64,000 nucleotides of DNA from Vibrio celticus (GTDB lineage Bacteria; Pseudomonadota; Gammaproteobacteria; Enterobacterales; Vibrionaceae): positions 496,001-560,000 of the forward strand of contig NZ_AP025463.1 in NCBI RefSeq assembly GCF_024347335.1, written 5' to 3'. The position numbers and the translations under genes were made by a program. The notes beneath the pieces were generated by a model. It saw nothing but the letters and a program-made list of their open reading frames with translations. It did not search any database and was not told the DNA's origin. How positions within the stretch are numbered: position 1 is the stretch's first letter; each line of letters opens with the position of its first letter. Positions 32,560 to 40,620 of the stretch are shown piece by piece.

Positions 32560-33174
32560 CTATTCTGACCCATCTACAGCACTGATTGCCAGATACTTTT
32601 GATGTAAATCTGTGATTTGAGGCAAAAGTTCTTGGTTTTTAGTATGGTTTTTAATCACGTCATCTGCAACTGCTAAGCGTTGTTCTCTTGAAGCCTGTGA
32701 TTTTAAAATTGATGCAACTTGTTCCCTAGAAACATTATCACGACTCATCGTACGTTCTATTTGAACTTCTGTTGGCACATCAACAATTAATACGCGATCG
32801 GCCATGCCTTGCATTTGGTTTTCCACCAATAGCGGTGCAACTAATAAACCATACGGGGATGTGATTTTAGACAGGTCACTGTCAATTTTGTCACGGATCA
32901 TGGGATGAAGAAGATCATTGAGCCACTGCTTTTCTTTAGGATCTGAGAAGATCAGCTCACGCAGCCTACTTCGGTTGAGTGTTCCATCGTCAAGCAAGAT
33001 AGACTCACCAAAGTGTTCTGTAATCTGTTTTAAGCCGTCACTGCCCAGCGCAACCACTTCACGTGCCACGATATCAGCATCAACAATATCAATATTAAAA
33101 TGTTCATTGAACAGGTTAGCGACCGTGGTTTTGCCACTGGCGATACCACCGCTTAATCCGATAATGATTGCCAT
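32560..33174 (-). CDS. coaE: Dephospho-CoA kinase
   Basis: 204 aa from ATG 33174 (MAIIIGLSGGIASGKTT); the open frame runs 33 bases further but lacks a better start and overlaps pilD. It phosphorylates dephospho-CoA, the last step in coenzyme A synthesis. The P-loop is GLSGGIASGKTTVANLF; the CoA-binding and lid regions follow (DADIVAREV, LLVAPLLVE). The gene follows pilD at once, as in other vibrios, so it may be co-transcribed with the pilus genes. Confidence 0.95.
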   Translation of the reverse strand: MAIIIGLSGGIASGKTTVANLFNEHFNIDIVDADIVAREVVALGSDGLKQITEHFGESILLDDGTLNRSRLRELIFSDPKEKQWLNDLLHPMIRDKIDSDLSKITSPYGLLVAPLLVENQMQGMADRVLIVDVPTEVQIERTMSRDNVSREQVASILKSQASREQRLAVADDVIKNHTKNQELLPQITDLHQKYLAISAVDGSE

Positions 33175-33176
33175 GG

Positions 33177-34046
33177 TTAAATTCCTAGTACAGAAGTGAA
33201 ATACCAACCCATGATGTCGTTACCCCACATCAAGCTTACCCAACCCGCAATTGCAAGGTAAGGGCCGAACGGAAAGGCTTTATCTATGCCTTGCTGTTTC
33301 AGGCGAAGTTGAATCAAACCAAACACAAGGCCTACGAGTGAAGATAAAAGGATGATCATCGGTAGGTGTTGCCAACCAAGCCATGCACCAAGTGCAGCCA
33401 GGAGTTTGAAGTCACCGTAACCCATGCCTTCTTTACCTGTGAGTAGTTTGAACAACCAATAAACAGACCATAAAGCGAGGTAGCCAGCCATTGCGCCAAC
33501 CACAGAATCTTGCAGCGATACTGGGCTGATATTAAACAGTGCTAAAGCGATACCGGACCATACCAAAGGCAAGGTAATTTGATCAGGCAACAACATAGTA
33601 TCGAGATCGATAAAGGTCGCGGTAATCAGTGCGAAGGTGAAAAAAATCAAAGCAATGGCGTAGTAACTGAAACCAAAGTGGCTAGCAACCATTGTGCAAA
33701 GTATTGCGGTAAGCAGTTCGACCAAAGGGTAGCGAGCACTGATTGGATTAGCACAGCTGTGGCACTTACCCTTTAAGAACAACCAGCTTAAGACTGGAAT
33801 ATTATCGACGATTCTTAATTGGGTTTTGCATTTCGGGCAGGTAGAGCGAGGAATGCTGAGATTGAACTTTCCCTCTGGCGCTGGAATTTTATATTGAGAA
33901 AAATATTCCGAGCACTCTTGTTGCCATTCGCGTTCCATCATAATCGGTAAACGGTGTATGACTACGTTGAGGAAGCTGCCGATAAGAAGGCTAAAAATGA
34001 AAGCTAATACGGTGAATAGCCAAGGATAGTAGTGAAATACTTCCAT
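33177..34046 (-). CDS. pilD: Prepilin peptidase / N-methyltransferase PilD
   Basis: About 289 aa from ATG 34046 (AAAGGACACT upstream); an ATG at 34061 is in frame. PilD is an inner-membrane aspartic protease that removes the leader from type IV pilins and type II secretion pseudopilins and methylates the new N-terminus. The zinc-binding pairs CPKCKTQ and CHSCANPIS are near residues 70-95. The catalytic aspartates lie in FIDLDTMLLPDQITLPL and GYGDFKLLAALGAWLG. It belongs to pilABCD and probably also serves the type II secretion system. Confidence 0.96.
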   Translation of the reverse strand: MEVFHYYPWLFTVLAFIFSLLIGSFLNVVIHRLPIMMEREWQQECSEYFSQYKIPAPEGKFNLSIPRSTCPKCKTQLRIVDNIPVLSWLFLKGKCHSCANPISARYPLVELLTAILCTMVASHFGFSYYAIALIFFTFALITATFIDLDTMLLPDQITLPLVWSGIALALFNISPVSLQDSVVGAMAGYLALWSVYWLFKLLTGKEGMGYGDFKLLAALGAWLGWQHLPMIILLSSLVGLVFGLIQLRLKQQGIDKAFPFGPYLAIAGWVSLMWGNDIMGWYFTSVLGI

Positions 34047-34111
34047 AGTGTCCTTTACCACTTAATCAAGGTGAGCAGAGGTTGCTGCTCATGGGTGTTT
34101 AGTTGCTTTAA

Positions 34112-35341
34112 CTATCCTAACACACTCATAAGATTAAAGATCGGTAAGTACATCGCAACCACAAGCCCGCCAACGACAGTGCCTAAAAACACGATGATCA
34201 GTGGCTCTAGAATCTTGCCTAAATTGTCGACTGTGTTGTCTACTTCAAACTCGTAAATCGACGCTACTTTATTGAGCATATCATCAAGGTTGCCAGACTC
34301 TTCGCCAATCATCACCATCTGTAACACCATTTCGGGGAAGGCATTGGTATTGCGCATTGCGATATACATCGGCATGCCTGCAGCCGTTTCTCGGTGAACT
34401 TCAATGATGGCCGATTCATAATGAAGATTGCCTGCGGTTTTGGCTGTGGTTTTGAGGCTCATTAAAATCGGAATGCCAGAACTAAAGCTGGTTGATAAGG
34501 TTCGGCTAAATTTGGCAATAGAGGCTTTGGCTAATACGCCACCAAGAACAGGAAAGCGTAATCCTAGCCGGCTAACAGACAGTCTGATCGAGTGGGAACG
34601 CTGACACAGTTGGTAAATAATCAGGACAACAAGCCCGATGCCGACAGCCGCATAAAAACTGTAAGCCTGCATCCAATGGGAAAGGTAGAGTACTTGTTGG
34701 GTGAACCAAGGCAGGTCGGCGCCAAAGCCGGAAAACATCGACTCAAACTCTGGAATCACCATAGTCAGCATTAAATAAGAAACGGTCAGTGCAACGGTGA
34801 CCACCATCGCGGGGTAGATCAGTGCTTTGACGACTTTGGACTTTAACTGCTCGCTTTTTTCTCTATAGGTCGCTAAGCGTTCGAACACTTGTGCGAGGTT
34901 GCCTGACAGTTCACCTGTGGCGACTAAATCAGTATAGAGGTCATCAAAGTGGCGGCTTGCAGTTCGCATCGCTTTTGAGATTGGCGTTCCGGCTTCTACA
35001 CCTTTGCAGATATGCGATAAAATTGATTTCATTTCAGCTTTTCGGTGATTGTCTGACACTAACTTGATGGCTTGTACGATAGGCACGCCAGTGGCGAGCA
35101 TAGTAGCAAGCTGCCTAGTCAAAATAGTGATGTCTTTGGCTTTGACTCTATGGGTTAAACGAGTGACGGCTGAAATACTTTTCTTTTTGATTTTCTTAAT
35201 CTGAATGTGCTGCTCTTTGAGCTTTTCTCGTACTTCCAATTCGGTGAGCGCTAAGGTCTGCCCAGACACTTTCTTGCCGGAACTATTAATGCCTTTCCAG
35301 TGATAGCTTTTTAGTTGTGATTGTTTGGACTTGCTACTCAT
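34112..35341 (-). CDS. pilC: Type IV pilus inner-membrane platform protein PilC
   Basis: 409 aa with the two GspF domains (about residues 70-195 and 275-400) and three membrane helices. TRQLATMLATGVPIVQAIKL and FSRTLSTSFSSGIPILMSLK are the repeated family motifs. PilC anchors the assembly ATPase PilB at the inner membrane for pilus extension. The start is ATG at 35341. It follows pilB after 15 bases. Confidence 0.96.
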   Translation of the reverse strand: MSSKSKQSQLKSYHWKGINSSGKKVSGQTLALTELEVREKLKEQHIQIKKIKKKSISAVTRLTHRVKAKDITILTRQLATMLATGVPIVQAIKLVSDNHRKAEMKSILSHICKGVEAGTPISKAMRTASRHFDDLYTDLVATGELSGNLAQVFERLATYREKSEQLKSKVVKALIYPAMVVTVALTVSYLMLTMVIPEFESMFSGFGADLPWFTQQVLYLSHWMQAYSFYAAVGIGLVVLIIYQLCQRSHSIRLSVSRLGLRFPVLGGVLAKASIAKFSRTLSTSFSSGIPILMSLKTTAKTAGNLHYESAIIEVHRETAAGMPMYIAMRNTNAFPEMVLQMVMIGEESGNLDDMLNKVASIYEFEVDNTVDNLGKILEPLIIVFLGTVVGGLVVAMYLPIFNLMSVLG

Positions 35342-35356
35342 TGGTGCTCCATTGGG

Positions 35357-37042
35357 TTATAGGTACAGAACACGTTGCAGTTCTTGGTAGCTGGTGGTGC
35401 CTTCAAGCAGTTTATCCAGACCTGACTCTTGCAATGTTCGCATGCCTTCTCGGCGCGCGAGATCTTCAATCGCCAGCGCATTGGGTTGACTGATAAGACT
35501 TGTCTTGAGTTTGTCGGTCAAAGGCATAACTTCGTAGATACCAACGCGACCTGAGTATCCTTGATTACACTCATTACAACCTTGAGTGTTAGCTTTGTAG
35601 ATGGTTTGGCTGTTAGGAATCGAGTGACGCAGAAATATGTCTGGCGAGTCGTCAACTTCTTTGCAATGGTTGCACAATCGTCTTGCCAGTCGTTGGGCGA
35701 TAATCAAACTTAGTGATGAAGCGAGGTTAAAGGGTTCTATCCCCATATGAGCGAGTCGAGTGACGGTTTCTGCGGCGGAGTTAGTGTGCAGCGTCGAAAG
35801 AACCAGGTGACCCGTTTGCGATGCTTTGATCGCGATCTCTGCCGTTTCCAAGTCGCGGATCTCTCCAACCATCACAACATCAGGGTCTTGTCGTAAAAAT
35901 GATCGCAGTGCCTCAGCAAACCCAAAGCCGATCTTAGGTGTTACTTGTACTTGATTGATACCACACAGGTTAATTTCCACTGGGTCTTCAGCTGTTGAGA
36001 TGTTGCGTTCCGTAGTGTTAAGAACGCGAAGGCCAGTATAAAGGGAGACGGTTTTTCCGCTGCCGGTTGGCCCTGTCATTAAGATCATCCCTTGTGGGCG
36101 CTTCAGGGCATTGAGGTAGAGTACTTTTTGATCTTCGCTGTAACCTAACTTATCGATATCTAAATTAGCAGCGCTGCTATCAAGCAGTCGAAGTACAATC
36201 TTCTCACCCCACAAGGTAGGCAATGTTGATACACGCATATCAATCGCGAGGTCGTCGTTCAAGCGCAACTTAATACGACCATCTTGAGGCAAGCGACGTT
36301 CGGCAATATCAAGCTTGGCGAGTATTTTCAGACGAGCAGATAAACGGCGACTTAAATGGGAAGCGGGTTGTTGTATTTCAACAAGGATGCCATCACAACG
36401 CAGTCGTACTCGGTAGTGCTCTTCATAAGGTTCGAAGTGGATATCTGATGCGCCTTTACGCACCGCATCAACCAGTATCTGATTGATAAAGCGGCTGACA
36501 GGGGAATCGTCTTGGCTGAGGTCTTCAATCGATGTTATCTCGTCGTCAGAAACCTCAACTAGGTTAGCGAGTTCATCTTGAGTGATCTCTTTACGTTTAG
36601 AGTCTTGCCCGGAAATCGAACGGCCATACAGCTTTCGTATTGCGCCTTCTAGTTCTGAGTAGTTGGCGACGACCAATTCGATCTGCAACCCTGTCGCGAA
36701 TCGAAAGTCGTCTTCCGCTTGTAAGTCGGTTGGATCGGCCGAGGCGAGTGTAAGAGTTGAGCTAGAAACTGAAATTGGAATGGCGCGATATTTAGTGATC
36801 AGCTCGCGAAGCCCTAATTGGTCGCACAAGATTTCATAGTCAGTGTTGGCAAGTTGTACTAGCGGCAAACCGAAGATGGCCTGAATCTTATGTGCGAGAC
36901 TCTCGCCTGTGAAGATGTCTAGAACGAGCAAAGCTTCAGGCGTAGAAACACCTGAAGCTTGAATATGTTCCGCAACGGCTTGTTCTTGAGTCAGGCTAAG
37001 TAAGTCAGCCTGACGAAGAACGGTTGGGAGGTTGGTGAGCAT
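35357..37042 (-). CDS. pilB: Type IV pilus assembly ATPase PilB
   Basis: 561 aa from ATG 37042, overlapping the pilA stop by one base (TAATG). PilB powers pilus extension. The N-terminal MshEN-type domain is followed by the ATPase core with Walker A MTGPTGSGKTVSLYTGL, an Asp box (DIHFEPYEEHYRVRLRCDG), Walker B (DPDVVMVGEIRDLETA) and the His box (TGHLVLSTLHTNSA). A four-cysteine zinc site (CNHC and CNECNQGY) lies near the C-terminus, as in known PilB proteins. Confidence 0.97.
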   Translation of the reverse strand: MLTNLPTVLRQADLLSLTQEQAVAEHIQASGVSTPEALLVLDIFTGESLAHKIQAIFGLPLVQLANTDYEILCDQLGLRELITKYRAIPISVSSSTLTLASADPTDLQAEDDFRFATGLQIELVVANYSELEGAIRKLYGRSISGQDSKRKEITQDELANLVEVSDDEITSIEDLSQDDSPVSRFINQILVDAVRKGASDIHFEPYEEHYRVRLRCDGILVEIQQPASHLSRRLSARLKILAKLDIAERRLPQDGRIKLRLNDDLAIDMRVSTLPTLWGEKIVLRLLDSSAANLDIDKLGYSEDQKVLYLNALKRPQGMILMTGPTGSGKTVSLYTGLRVLNTTERNISTAEDPVEINLCGINQVQVTPKIGFGFAEALRSFLRQDPDVVMVGEIRDLETAEIAIKASQTGHLVLSTLHTNSAAETVTRLAHMGIEPFNLASSLSLIIAQRLARRLCNHCKEVDDSPDIFLRHSIPNSQTIYKANTQGCNECNQGYSGRVGIYEVMPLTDKLKTSLISQPNALAIEDLARREGMRTLQESGLDKLLEGTTSYQELQRVLYL

Positions 37043-37485
37043 TATGGAGCAACACAACTATCTAGCTCAATTACAGGACTTGTATTATTTGCACAAACCC
37101 ATGGCGTTGTTGGAGTTTTTGAGTATTTGAGAGCTCCTGACACTGCAGCATCACTGTCGAAGGTGAACGTTAATGTTGAAGATGCAGTAGACGCAGCTCC
37201 AGCTCCCGCAACTGACGCTGAAATTGTTCCTAGAGGGTTCATTGTAGCTGAGCCTCCAAACTCACCTAGATTTGTAGTAGTGCCGCTATTATTTTGAGCA
37301 TATAAATCGGCATTAGTTAGGAGTGATTTTAATGTGGCTAATGCAGAAGAGGCTGCTGATTTGGCGACATAATCTTTATATGCAGGTACAGCAATTGCCG
37401 ATAGCACGCCAATGATCGCCACTACAATCATTAATTCAATCAACGTAAAACCTTTCTGATTTGTTCTGTTACTTTTGTTCTTCAT
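37042..37485 (-). CDS. pilA: Type IV major pilin PilA
   Basis: 147 aa from ATG 37485, with GGAATGAG upstream; the open frame runs to 37524. It has the class III signal MKNKSNRTNQKG followed by FTLIELMIVVAIIGVLSAI, with Glu at +5 of the mature pilin. PilD should cut after the Gly and methylate Phe. The C-terminal region is Ser/Thr/Gly-rich and ends with two cysteines (CANNTSPVIELDSC) that can form the D-region disulfide. In vibrios this chitin-regulated pilus is used in DNA uptake and biofilm formation. The C-terminal half usually varies among strains. Confidence 0.95.
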   Translation of the reverse strand: MKNKSNRTNQKGFTLIELMIVVAIIGVLSAIAVPAYKDYVAKSAASSALATLKSLLTNADLYAQNNSGTTTNLGEFGGSATMNPLGTISASVAGAGAASTASSTLTFTFDSDAAVSGALKYSKTPTTPWVCANNTSPVIELDSCVAP

Positions 37486-37682
37486 TGTCTCATTCCATTC
37501 TTTAGTTTGTTTCAGTGCAGGCACTGGTTGATTGAGAGGATAGAAGTCGGAATAGGGAAGTGGAATGGTGTTCAGGTGTGGTCGCGAGTGGTTTTGTATT
37601 TATTAGTGTGGTGTTTCATATAGTGCGCAAATTTATGCGATCAACTTAAATAACTGATTGAAATACTGATAATTTAGGCAAT

Positions 37683-37712
37683 AAAAAAGCACGGTGTTTA
37701 ACCGTGCCTTTA
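37683..37712 (-). terminator. nadC terminator (minus strand)
   Basis: Stem AAAGGCACGGT / ACCGTGCTTTTTT on the minus strand, at the end of nadC and upstream of pilA. The stretch 37486-37680 holds no gene and should contain the pilA promoter. Confidence 0.85.
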
Positions 37713-37739
37713 TGAATAAGTTATTTATATTTCAATAAA

Positions 37740-38630
37740 TTACGCTTTGAATCTCATTGATAGATCCATTGCTTTTAGGTGCTTAGTTAGTGCACCTACC
37801 GAGATGTAATCAACACCCGTTTCAGCAAATTCTGCAATCGTATCTAGAGTCACGTTACCTGAGTTCTCTAGTGCCGCACGACCTGCGTTGATCTTCACTG
37901 CTTCACGCATCATGTCTGTAGTAAAGTTATCTAGCATGATGATGTCTGCGCCAGCGCTGATTGCTTGCTCTAGCTCTTCTAGGCTTTCGGTTTCAACTTC
38001 TACTGGTTTACCTGGGTTTAGCTCTTTTGCTGTAGAGATAGCTTTCTCAATGCCACCACACGCGATGATGTGGTTTTCTTTGATTAGGTACGCATCGAAA
38101 ACACCGATACGGTGGTTGAAGCCACCACCACAAGCGACTGCGTATTTTAGTGCGCTGCGCAGGCCAGGAATCGTTTTACGAGTATCTAACAGGCGGCACT
38201 CTGTATGTTTAATTTTGTCTGCGTAGATAGCCGTAGTCGTCGCACAGCCAGATAGCGTTTGAATGAAGTTCATTGCGTTACGCTCACCGGTTAATAGCGC
38301 GCGTGCTGGGCCTGTTAGCGTGCAAAGCGTTTGGTTTGGTTCAACTTTGTCGCCATCTTCTACATTCCACTCGATAGTCACTTCACCGCCCAGTTGCTTA
38401 AACACTTCATCAGCCCACGCTTTACCACAGAATACACCGTGCTCACGGGTAATGATGGTTGCGCTGTTGATTGCGTCTGCAGGGATTAGACTTGCCGTAA
38501 TATCAGCCGCTGGATCTAACGTGCCACCTAGATCTTCTTTGATGGTCTCAGCGACTGCACGAGTGATCTCTAGAGGCAGTTGCTCTTTTAAGTAGTCAAG
38601 GCGTTGGTGGCTGTTATGTGTGTTTTTCAT
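37740..38630 (-). CDS. nadC: Nicotinate-nucleotide pyrophosphorylase (quinolinate phosphoribosyltransferase)
   Basis: 296 aa from ATG 38630 (MKNTHNSHQRLDYLKEQL); the open frame extends to 38687. It makes nicotinate mononucleotide from quinolinate and PRPP in de novo NAD synthesis. Motifs ECRLLDTRKTIPGLRSALKY and VACGGGFNHRIGVFDAYLIK mark the active site, with VEVETESLEEL further on. It is divergent from ampD, as in E. coli, and lies just upstream of pilABCD. Confidence 0.96.
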   Translation of the reverse strand: MKNTHNSHQRLDYLKEQLPLEITRAVAETIKEDLGGTLDPAADITASLIPADAINSATIITREHGVFCGKAWADEVFKQLGGEVTIEWNVEDGDKVEPNQTLCTLTGPARALLTGERNAMNFIQTLSGCATTTAIYADKIKHTECRLLDTRKTIPGLRSALKYAVACGGGFNHRIGVFDAYLIKENHIIACGGIEKAISTAKELNPGKPVEVETESLEELEQAISAGADIIMLDNFTTDMMREAVKINAGRAALENSGNVTLDTIAEFAETGVDYISVGALTKHLKAMDLSMRFKA

Positions 38631-38764
38631 CGCAAATCTAATCTTGAAAGGGAGTGGGAATGGAATGATACTCTTGCTTAACTTCAAATTAAAGAGGCTA
38701 GCGCGACTGCTCTATGGGCAAGGTCACATCTTATTGTGCTAGCAGAAAAGAAAGTGAGACCAAG

Positions 38765-39313
38765 ATGACGATCAGCTCCAACGGATGGTACGACAACGCT
38801 CGGCATGTTCCTTCCCCGTATTTTGATGCTAGACCTAGTGTCGAGGATATCTCTCTGCTGGTGGTCCACAACATTAGTTTGCCTCCGGGGCAATTTGGTG
38901 GGCCTTACATCGAACAGTTTTTTACAGGCAAGCTAGACTCGTCGGAACACCCATTTTTTAAGGTGATTCACCAAATGGGCGTATCGGCGCACTGCTTGAT
39001 TCGTCGTGATGGCGAAGTGGTGCAGTTCGTTTCGTTCTTAGACCGAGCTTGGCATGCCGGCCATTCGAGCTTTGCAGGGCGTGACAGATGTAATGATTAT
39101 TCGATTGGTATTGAACTCGAGGGCAGTGACTTTGTGGCGTATAGCGAGCAGCAGTATCAAGCGCTTGCCCAATTAACAGAAACGATTGTATCCACTTTTC
39201 CTCAAATCACCACCGAACGCATCACTGGCCATCAATATATAGCGCCTCTGCGTAAAACTGACCCTGGCTTGGTGTTCGATTGGAAGAAGTTTAAAGGAAA
39301 GCTAAAAGCTTAA
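38765..39313 (+). CDS. ampD: 1,6-anhydro-N-acetylmuramyl-L-alanine amidase AmpD
   Basis: 182 aa from ATG 38765; the open frame starts at 38714. It is a cytosolic zinc amidase recycling murein fragments, and its loss induces AmpC beta-lactamase where AmpR is present. The amidase_2 fold shows DISLLVVHNISLPPGQFGGP with the first zinc His, and SYSIGIELEG-like DYSIGIELEGSDF. The C-terminal ITGHQYIAPLRKTDPGLVF carries the second His and the Lys and Asp of the active site. Divergent from nadC. Confidence 0.95.
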   Translation: MTISSNGWYDNARHVPSPYFDARPSVEDISLLVVHNISLPPGQFGGPYIEQFFTGKLDSSEHPFFKVIHQMGVSAHCLIRRDGEVVQFVSFLDRAWHAGHSSFAGRDRCNDYSIGIELEGSDFVAYSEQQYQALAQLTETIVSTFPQITTERITGHQYIAPLRKTDPGLVFDWKKFKGKLKA

Positions 39314-39613
39314 GTCTTAGTTTTTGGTTATGACCTTACCGCTGTTGGGCGTTGAATAGTCAACGCCTAGCATAATGACTTGTGAATTTTTGTTGTTGCT
39401 ATGTAAAGAAAGTGGTGGAGAGAAGAGCATCGATAAATTGAGAGTGTGACGAGCTTATCAAACACCCATTTATTAAAGTTTATGAACAGAATTTCCACCC
39501 TAAATGTGCGCTTGGTTCGATTTTTAAACAAGTGGCACTAATCTTTCTGAAACAATTCATTTTTATCCTGAAACTTTCTAGCACGAAACCTCCCCAAAAG
39601 TATTACCCCTGTA
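39314..39613. other. Gene-free stretch between ampD and pdhR
   Basis: No convincing gene. It contains a hairpin GGCGTTGA / TCAACGCC (39348-39367, loop ATAG) just after ampD, with no T-run. The right part is the probable promoter region of the pdhR operon. Confidence 0.5.
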
Positions 39614-39628
39614 AATGGTAAGACCAAT
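39614..39628 (+). promoter_or_regulatory. Candidate PdhR operator, upstream site
   Basis: AATGGTAAGACCAAT differs from the E. coli PdhR consensus ATTGGTATGACCAAT in only a few positions and keeps both GGT/ACC half-sites. It lies 122 bases upstream of the second site. Confidence 0.65.
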
Positions 39629-39749
39629 TTGGTTGCTGTTTTAAATTTCATTTGTTAAATCATGGTTAATTCACACTGCGTTCTATGATGCAGGTCAATT
39701 TTACACTGGACAGTGGCGTTTTAATTATGTTAATTTCTGCCCAACTTAA

Positions 39750-39766
39750 AATTGGTATTACCAATT
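39750..39766 (+). promoter_or_regulatory. PdhR operator, promoter-proximal site
   Basis: AATTGGTATTACCAATT is a perfect palindrome around its central base and matches the known PdhR consensus closely. It ends 30 bases before the pdhR start, so autorepression relieved by pyruvate is expected. Confidence 0.88.
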
Positions 39767-39796
39767 GTCAGCGAAGAAAAAGAAGAACAACAAACT

Positions 39797-40558
39797 ATGG
39801 CTTATCAAAGGATTCGTCAGCCAAAACTCTCCGATGTTATCGAGCAAGAGTTAGAAAGGTTGATAGTGGAAGGAACACTGGCTCCAGGGCAGCAGCTGCC
39901 GCCTGAGCGTGAACTGGCGAAACAGTTCGATGTGTCTCGTCCTTCAATCCGAGAAGCGATACAACGTTTAGAAGCAAAACGCCTGCTTACTCGCCGTCAA
40001 GGTGGAGGTACGTTTGTTAGCGAAAATATCTGGAAAAGCTTTTCAGATCCTTTGCTTAATTTGTTGTCCTCCCATTCTGAAACCCAACTAGACTTGTTGG
40101 AATCGCGTCATGCGATGGAAGGGATTTCGGCTTACTTCGCGGCATTGCGTGGCACTGATGAAGACTTTGCTCGAATTCAAGCATGCCAAGAGAAAATTCG
40201 CGGTGCGCAAGATAAGGGCGATATTGAAGCCGAATCTGCAGCGGTGATGGCTTTTCTTATTGCTTTAACAGAGGCAGCGCACAATGTGGTGTTACTGCAC
40301 ATTGTTCGTAGTTTGGCTCCGTTACTTGAACAAAACGTCTTAGAAAATTTAAAGCTGTTGCATCGTCGTAAAGACGTTGTGGAGAAAGTGAGTATACATC
40401 GAGCTAACATTGTAGATGCGATCGTTTCAGGACAGCCAGAACAGGCACGTGAAATGTCACACTCTCATTTAGCTTACATCGAAGAAACATTGATGGATTT
40501 GACCAAAGAAGAATCGCGTCGCGAACGTTCTTTACGTCGAATTCAACAGGGTAAATAG
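39797..40558 (+). CDS. pdhR: Pyruvate dehydrogenase complex repressor PdhR
   Basis: 253 aa from ATG 39797; the open frame extends to 39752, which would cover the operator. GntR/FadR family: an N-terminal winged helix-turn-helix (LPPERELAKQFDVSRPSIRE) and an all-helical FCD sensor domain. It represses pdhR-aceEF-lpdA until pyruvate binds. It is followed directly by aceE, and two PdhR-type palindromes lie upstream. Confidence 0.95.
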   Translation: MAYQRIRQPKLSDVIEQELERLIVEGTLAPGQQLPPERELAKQFDVSRPSIREAIQRLEAKRLLTRRQGGGTFVSENIWKSFSDPLLNLLSSHSETQLDLLESRHAMEGISAYFAALRGTDEDFARIQACQEKIRGAQDKGDIEAESAAVMAFLIALTEAAHNVVLLHIVRSLAPLLEQNVLENLKLLHRRKDVVEKVSIHRANIVDAIVSGQPEQAREMSHSHLAYIEETLMDLTKEESRRERSLRRIQQGK

Positions 40559-40620
40559 CCGTAATACTTCGGCTTTTTACGTGTTTAGTAGAATCCAACT
40601 AACAAAAAGGATAGATCGCC

